Assembly (NCBI GenBank): GCA_037957365.1
Contig: JARHVA010004805.1
Location: 1,307,001 to 1,371,000 of the forward strand
Length of the DNA: 64,000 bases
Origin: Torreya grandis
Lineage: Eukaryota; Streptophyta; Pinopsida; Cupressales; Taxaceae
Direction of reading: 5' to 3'
Made by a program: the position numbers and the translations under genes. A model generated the notes under the pieces. It had not been told where the DNA came from, did no database searches, and was given only the letters and a program-made list of their open reading frames with translations. This document shows, piece by piece, positions 60,960 to 64,000 of the stretch; position 1 is the first letter of the stretch; every line of letters begins with the position of its first letter.

Positions 60960-61400
60960 ATTACTTTGGTTATTACTTTCATGTTGAACAAGTACCAAAT
61001 CATAAAATGGGAGAAGAAGGCCATGTAAACATTAAATGACATCAAGGGAGATTTAAATTCTTCACCTATTTTGGCTAGTCCTGATTATGCTAAGCCATTA
61101 TAGATATTCTCTTTTACATCATATAATAGTATTGTTATTATTTTGTTGTAAAAGAATGAAGAAGGTCATAAAAAACCCATATCTTTCTTTATCAAAACTA
61201 TAAAAGGTCATAAACTAAGCTATACCATCATGTAAAATCAAGATTTCTCTCTCTTGAAAGTTGTCAAGACATTCAGGCCTTATATTTTATGTTCAAAGAT
61301 TGTTCATTATGTCTCGCATACCATGGTGAAGGATATCTTGACTCAGACTGAAGTATCCAACAAGAGATGTGGGTTGGTCAATAGGTTAAAATAGCATGAA
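60960..61400 (+). pseudogene. Gypsy RNase H (native), decayed
   Basis: SSPILASPDYAKPL (near 61070) is the conserved APVL..PD..KPF entry, followed by KKPISFFIKTIKGHKLSYTI near 61165-61225 (P..F.S..L...E..Y), then VVKTFRPYILCSKI and HTMVKDILTQ near 61325, and RLKQ-like sequence to 61400. Immediately after it comes the integrase linker, with no second RNase H in between. Confidence 0.82.
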
Positions 61401-61539
61401 ATTGATATTTAGACCACAAATTTAGAAATAGGTATGGGTCTATCCAACCTTATGGCTGAGACTAATTCATAATCTATTGAGGTAAACACTATTATTTTTA
61501 ATGTTGATGATTCATTAAATTAATTTAACATATCCCCAT

Positions 61540-62800
61540 GGTATAGAGATATCATTTACTACTTGAAAAATATGAATTGTTCGCTTGACTTGGAAAAAAA
61601 TCAAAGATAAACTCTCAAACTTGTCTCCCAAAGATATTGCTTGACTGAGAATGGACTAGTATGGAAGAATCCAGATGGGGTTCTCCCAAGATGTGTGCTA
61701 GAAGAATAGACTATTGACTTGATTGAAGACTTCCATAGTGAAGTGTGTGGTGGTCATTTTACACCTAAGGTTACAACTCATAAAATTTTGAGAGTTGGTT
61801 ATGGTGGCCATCTCTATTTAAATATATTTCTCAAAAAGTCAAGAAATGCAAATAATACTAGTGCTTTGTTAGGAGGATGAAAGCGTTAGGCTATCTTCCC
61901 TTGTAGCCCATGATGATTGAAGGCCCATTCAAGTAATGGGGAATGGATTCCATTGGATAAATGGTTGATTCATCAAGAACTAGACATAGTTGGGTACTAG
62001 TTGTAACTGACTACTTCATAAAATGGGTTAAAGTGATCCCTACAAATAAAGCAACACACTAGGTAGTTATGTATTTTTTGCTAAATTCAATTATTTTCTG
62101 ATTTGGTGTGCATATTAAGATTATTGTAGATAATGCCATGAGTTTCAAATCTAAACCTTTAATGGAATTATGTAAAAATTATGGGATTGAATTCACCTAT
62201 GCTTCTACTTAAAAACCTTAGGGGAATGGGCAAGCATAATCTAGTAATAAAAACTTGATCAAAATCATTAGTTGAACATTAAAAGAAAATAAGAAGAGTT
62301 GGGGTGAACAATTGAAGTTTACTTTGTGGGTTGACAAGATCATGCCCAAGAGAGCTACATGCAAAATATAGTTTGAGATTATTTATGGATCTCAAGTGGT
62401 TTTGCATATGAATTTGTTATTTTCCATGCTATCAGCTTATACACCAACTAAAAGATTATGAGTAAATCATTCACTATGAAACCCATATGAACTAGATTAT
62501 TGAGCTTGATGAAATTCAAAGACAAGCTCATGAAAGACACCTCAAGTTTAAGGAAAAGTTTAAGAAGATATATGATAGAAGGCCACTCTAATAAATTTAC
62601 AAGTATGTGATTTGCTTCTAATTTGGGATAACAGGCATGAGGAAAAAGGAAAAATATGGAAAATTTGATGCCTTGTGGATGGGTCATTATTTCATTGACT
62701 TCTAGATTGGGGAACATACTTTATTATTTATAGATTTATATTGTGAAATATTGGAGATACCACTTAATTATAAATATTTAAAACATTTCTTAGATTAAGT
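61540..62800 (+). pseudogene. Gypsy integrase, decayed
   Basis: PWYRDIIYYL (61536-61567) opens the linker; NGLVWKNPDGVLPRCVLEEQ and EVCGGHFTPKVTTHKIL (about 61650-61790) form the zinc-finger half. The core reads WGMDSIG near 61940 (Asp kept), VLVVTDYFIKWVKVIPTNKA near 62000-62050, IIVDNAMSF near 62125 (Asp kept), and GNGQA followed by a stop where the catalytic Glu is expected (GAA to TAA, near 62238), then SSNKNLIKII. C-terminal traces (FDALWMGHYFIDF near 62668-62705) match the W.GPY segment. It ends near LKHFLD at 62797. Confidence 0.85.
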
Positions 62801-63097
62801 TTATCTACAACTACGTATATATTGTATAATGTTGTGTCTTTTATTATTTCATGACTTTGTTTCCCCTCTACTTTGGGCTTTATTTGTATAATTTCCTTTT
62901 GTGTTTCTATCATGTGTTTATTTCCAAATATTCTTGATCTATTTTTGTTACGTCTATTATGGTTTTTTGAGTCTTCATGGATGTTTTCTAGAAATTATTA
63001 AGTCTTGACTCTATGACCCAATGGATTGGCACCTAGTCTTACTTTTTAGGGTTCTTTGCACACTCACAGGGGGTATGCATCCTTGGGTGAGATCCAT
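62801..63097 (+). other. 3' untranslated segment before 3' LTR
   Basis: No gene. A G5 run in CTCACAGGGGGTATGC (about 63063-63078) lies 20 bp before the 3' LTR and may be a decayed polypurine tract. Confidence 0.45.
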
Positions 63098-64000
63098 TGT
63101 TAGTGCCCAAAGTTTCACTTAAGCCATTAGACCCTTATCAAGTATAAAGTCCTAAGACCATCTCAATTTGAGTATCAAATATTAAGTCCTTATTCCAAGT
63201 CCTATTTTTGAATGTTTATATGTCAAGTTCATGTTAAAAATTGGCTATGTCTTAATTCAGTCTTTATTTAATGCATATAAATCCTTAAGTTTTTTAGTTT
63301 TTTTTATCGAGACATTTTACTTGATGGAAATAATACTTGAGGATTTTTATTTGCACAAAAAGTTTGAAGACCTATTTTCATTGGGCAAATTGTCCATGAC
63401 AAAAATCCTGAAAGAATTGTGAAGTTTTAAAAAAAAAGTGCAAATTCTTATTTTGTTTTAGCCAAAATGTTTCTTCAAAAAAACCAAAGGAATTATGTTG
63501 AATATTTTGTCCACGACAAAAAGTATAAAGGTCTCCTTTGGCCATTTTTCCCATGCAAAAATTCTAAAAGAATTGCATTATGTCAAAAAAACGTAAAGTC
63601 CTTATTTTTTTGGATTTTTTATCTGTGACAAAAATTTTGAAGGGCAATTTCACCTCAAGAATTTTACCTACAAAAAAATCACAACAAAATTCATTTTATT
63701 TGGAAAAAGTGTAAAGTCTAATTCCTTTGGTAAAAATGTTAAGTCAAATTTCTTTAGGGAAATTGTTTCAGATAAAATGTCTAAAATAATTATCCTGATG
63801 AATATGAAAATCCAAAGGTTGAATTATTATGGGTGTTTTTACATGACAAAAGGTCTGATAAAGTTTAAATCTCTTGGGAAAATTGTGAAGTCAAAATTAT
63901 TCAAGAAAATTATCTCAAACATTTTGTCCAAGACAATTATCTTAATGAAATGTCCAAGATAGATTGTTGCAAAGAAATATTACAAAACAAAAGTCCTAAA
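63098..64000 (+). repeat. 3' LTR (first ~900 bp), continues beyond window
   Basis: Begins TGTTAGTGCCC and follows 52077-53000 closely; shared blocks include CAAGTATAAA.TCCTAAGACCA and TTTTTGAATGTT. The end lies outside. Confidence 0.88.

Larger units (their letters stand above)
52077..64000 (+). mobile_element. Ty3/gypsy with tRNA-Asp-type PBS and rearranged pol, 3' end beyond window
   Basis: TGTTAGTGTCCAAA at 52077 and TGTTAGTGCCCAAA at 63098 begin two similar direct repeats (roughly four in five bases by eye over the first 300 bp), which are the LTRs. The PBS is at 56081-56098. The coding order on the plus strand is gag, protease, an archaeal-type RNase H, RT, native RNase H and integrase. 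Placing that RNase H before RT differs from the two other Tat-like elements in this window. Protease and RT active-site Asp are lost, so the copy is dead. Confidence 0.88.

Noticed and set aside
1..64000. Host protein gene, tRNA, rRNA, CRISPR array or plastid insert
   Set aside because: No conserved exon chain, tRNA A/B boxes with cloverleaf, rRNA core or regular spacer array was seen on either strand. Small RNA genes could be missed by eye.

Overview
The window reads as intergenic DNA from a large plant genome, most likely a gymnosperm such as a conifer. The evidence is a plant-type LINE (DUF4283 domain, HEYGH zinc knuckle), three Ty3/gypsy elements of the Tat lineage carrying a second RNase H, very high A+T by eye, near absence of CpG, and no host gene that I can recognise. 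Almost every coding trace is broken by in-frame stops. Most of these fall where CAA, CAG or CGA would be expected, which fits long C-to-T decay of methylated DNA. The species is inference. No rRNA, tRNA, CRISPR array or intact CDS was found.

Layout. 1-4150 (-): a LINE cut by the left edge, with ORF1, AP-type endonuclease and reverse transcriptase (RT). 4151-9600: A+T-rich DNA with an unidentified coding-like stretch at 5974-7790. 9600-10330: an ~87-bp tandem array. 11783-15100 (+): a long decayed reading frame of unknown family, followed by a polypurine tract and an LTR-like block (15406-16131). 18540-24520 (-): a 5'-truncated Tat gypsy element in the order gag remnant, protease, RT, RNase H (RH), second RNase H, integrase. 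Its RT is interrupted by a ~140-bp CpG-retaining islet. 24823-30922 (-): an LTR retrotransposon with paired LTRs, PBS and PPT whose interior encodes long unrecognised protein traces instead of gag-pol. It appears to split an older LTR (24660-24822 and 30923-31231).

31320-52076 (+): a second Tat gypsy element with canonical order (gag, protease, RT, RH, second RNase H, integrase). It is split inside the protease-RT linker by a nested 6.6-kb element (40343-46923) that has ~2-kb LTRs and ACCCA target-site duplications. 52077-64000 (+): a third gypsy element with a tRNA-Asp-type PBS, an apparent ~4-kb 5' LTR, and an unusual domain order in which the second RNase H lies before RT. Its 3' LTR runs off the window.

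The elements do not form a functional pathway; they are nested insertions of different ages. Points most worth a second look are the two LTR-associated unknown proteins, the relocated RNase H, the undecayed islet at 21655-21795, and the junction-spanning ~780-bp duplication in the nested element. Domain boundaries are approximate because frameshifts and stops were bridged by eye.
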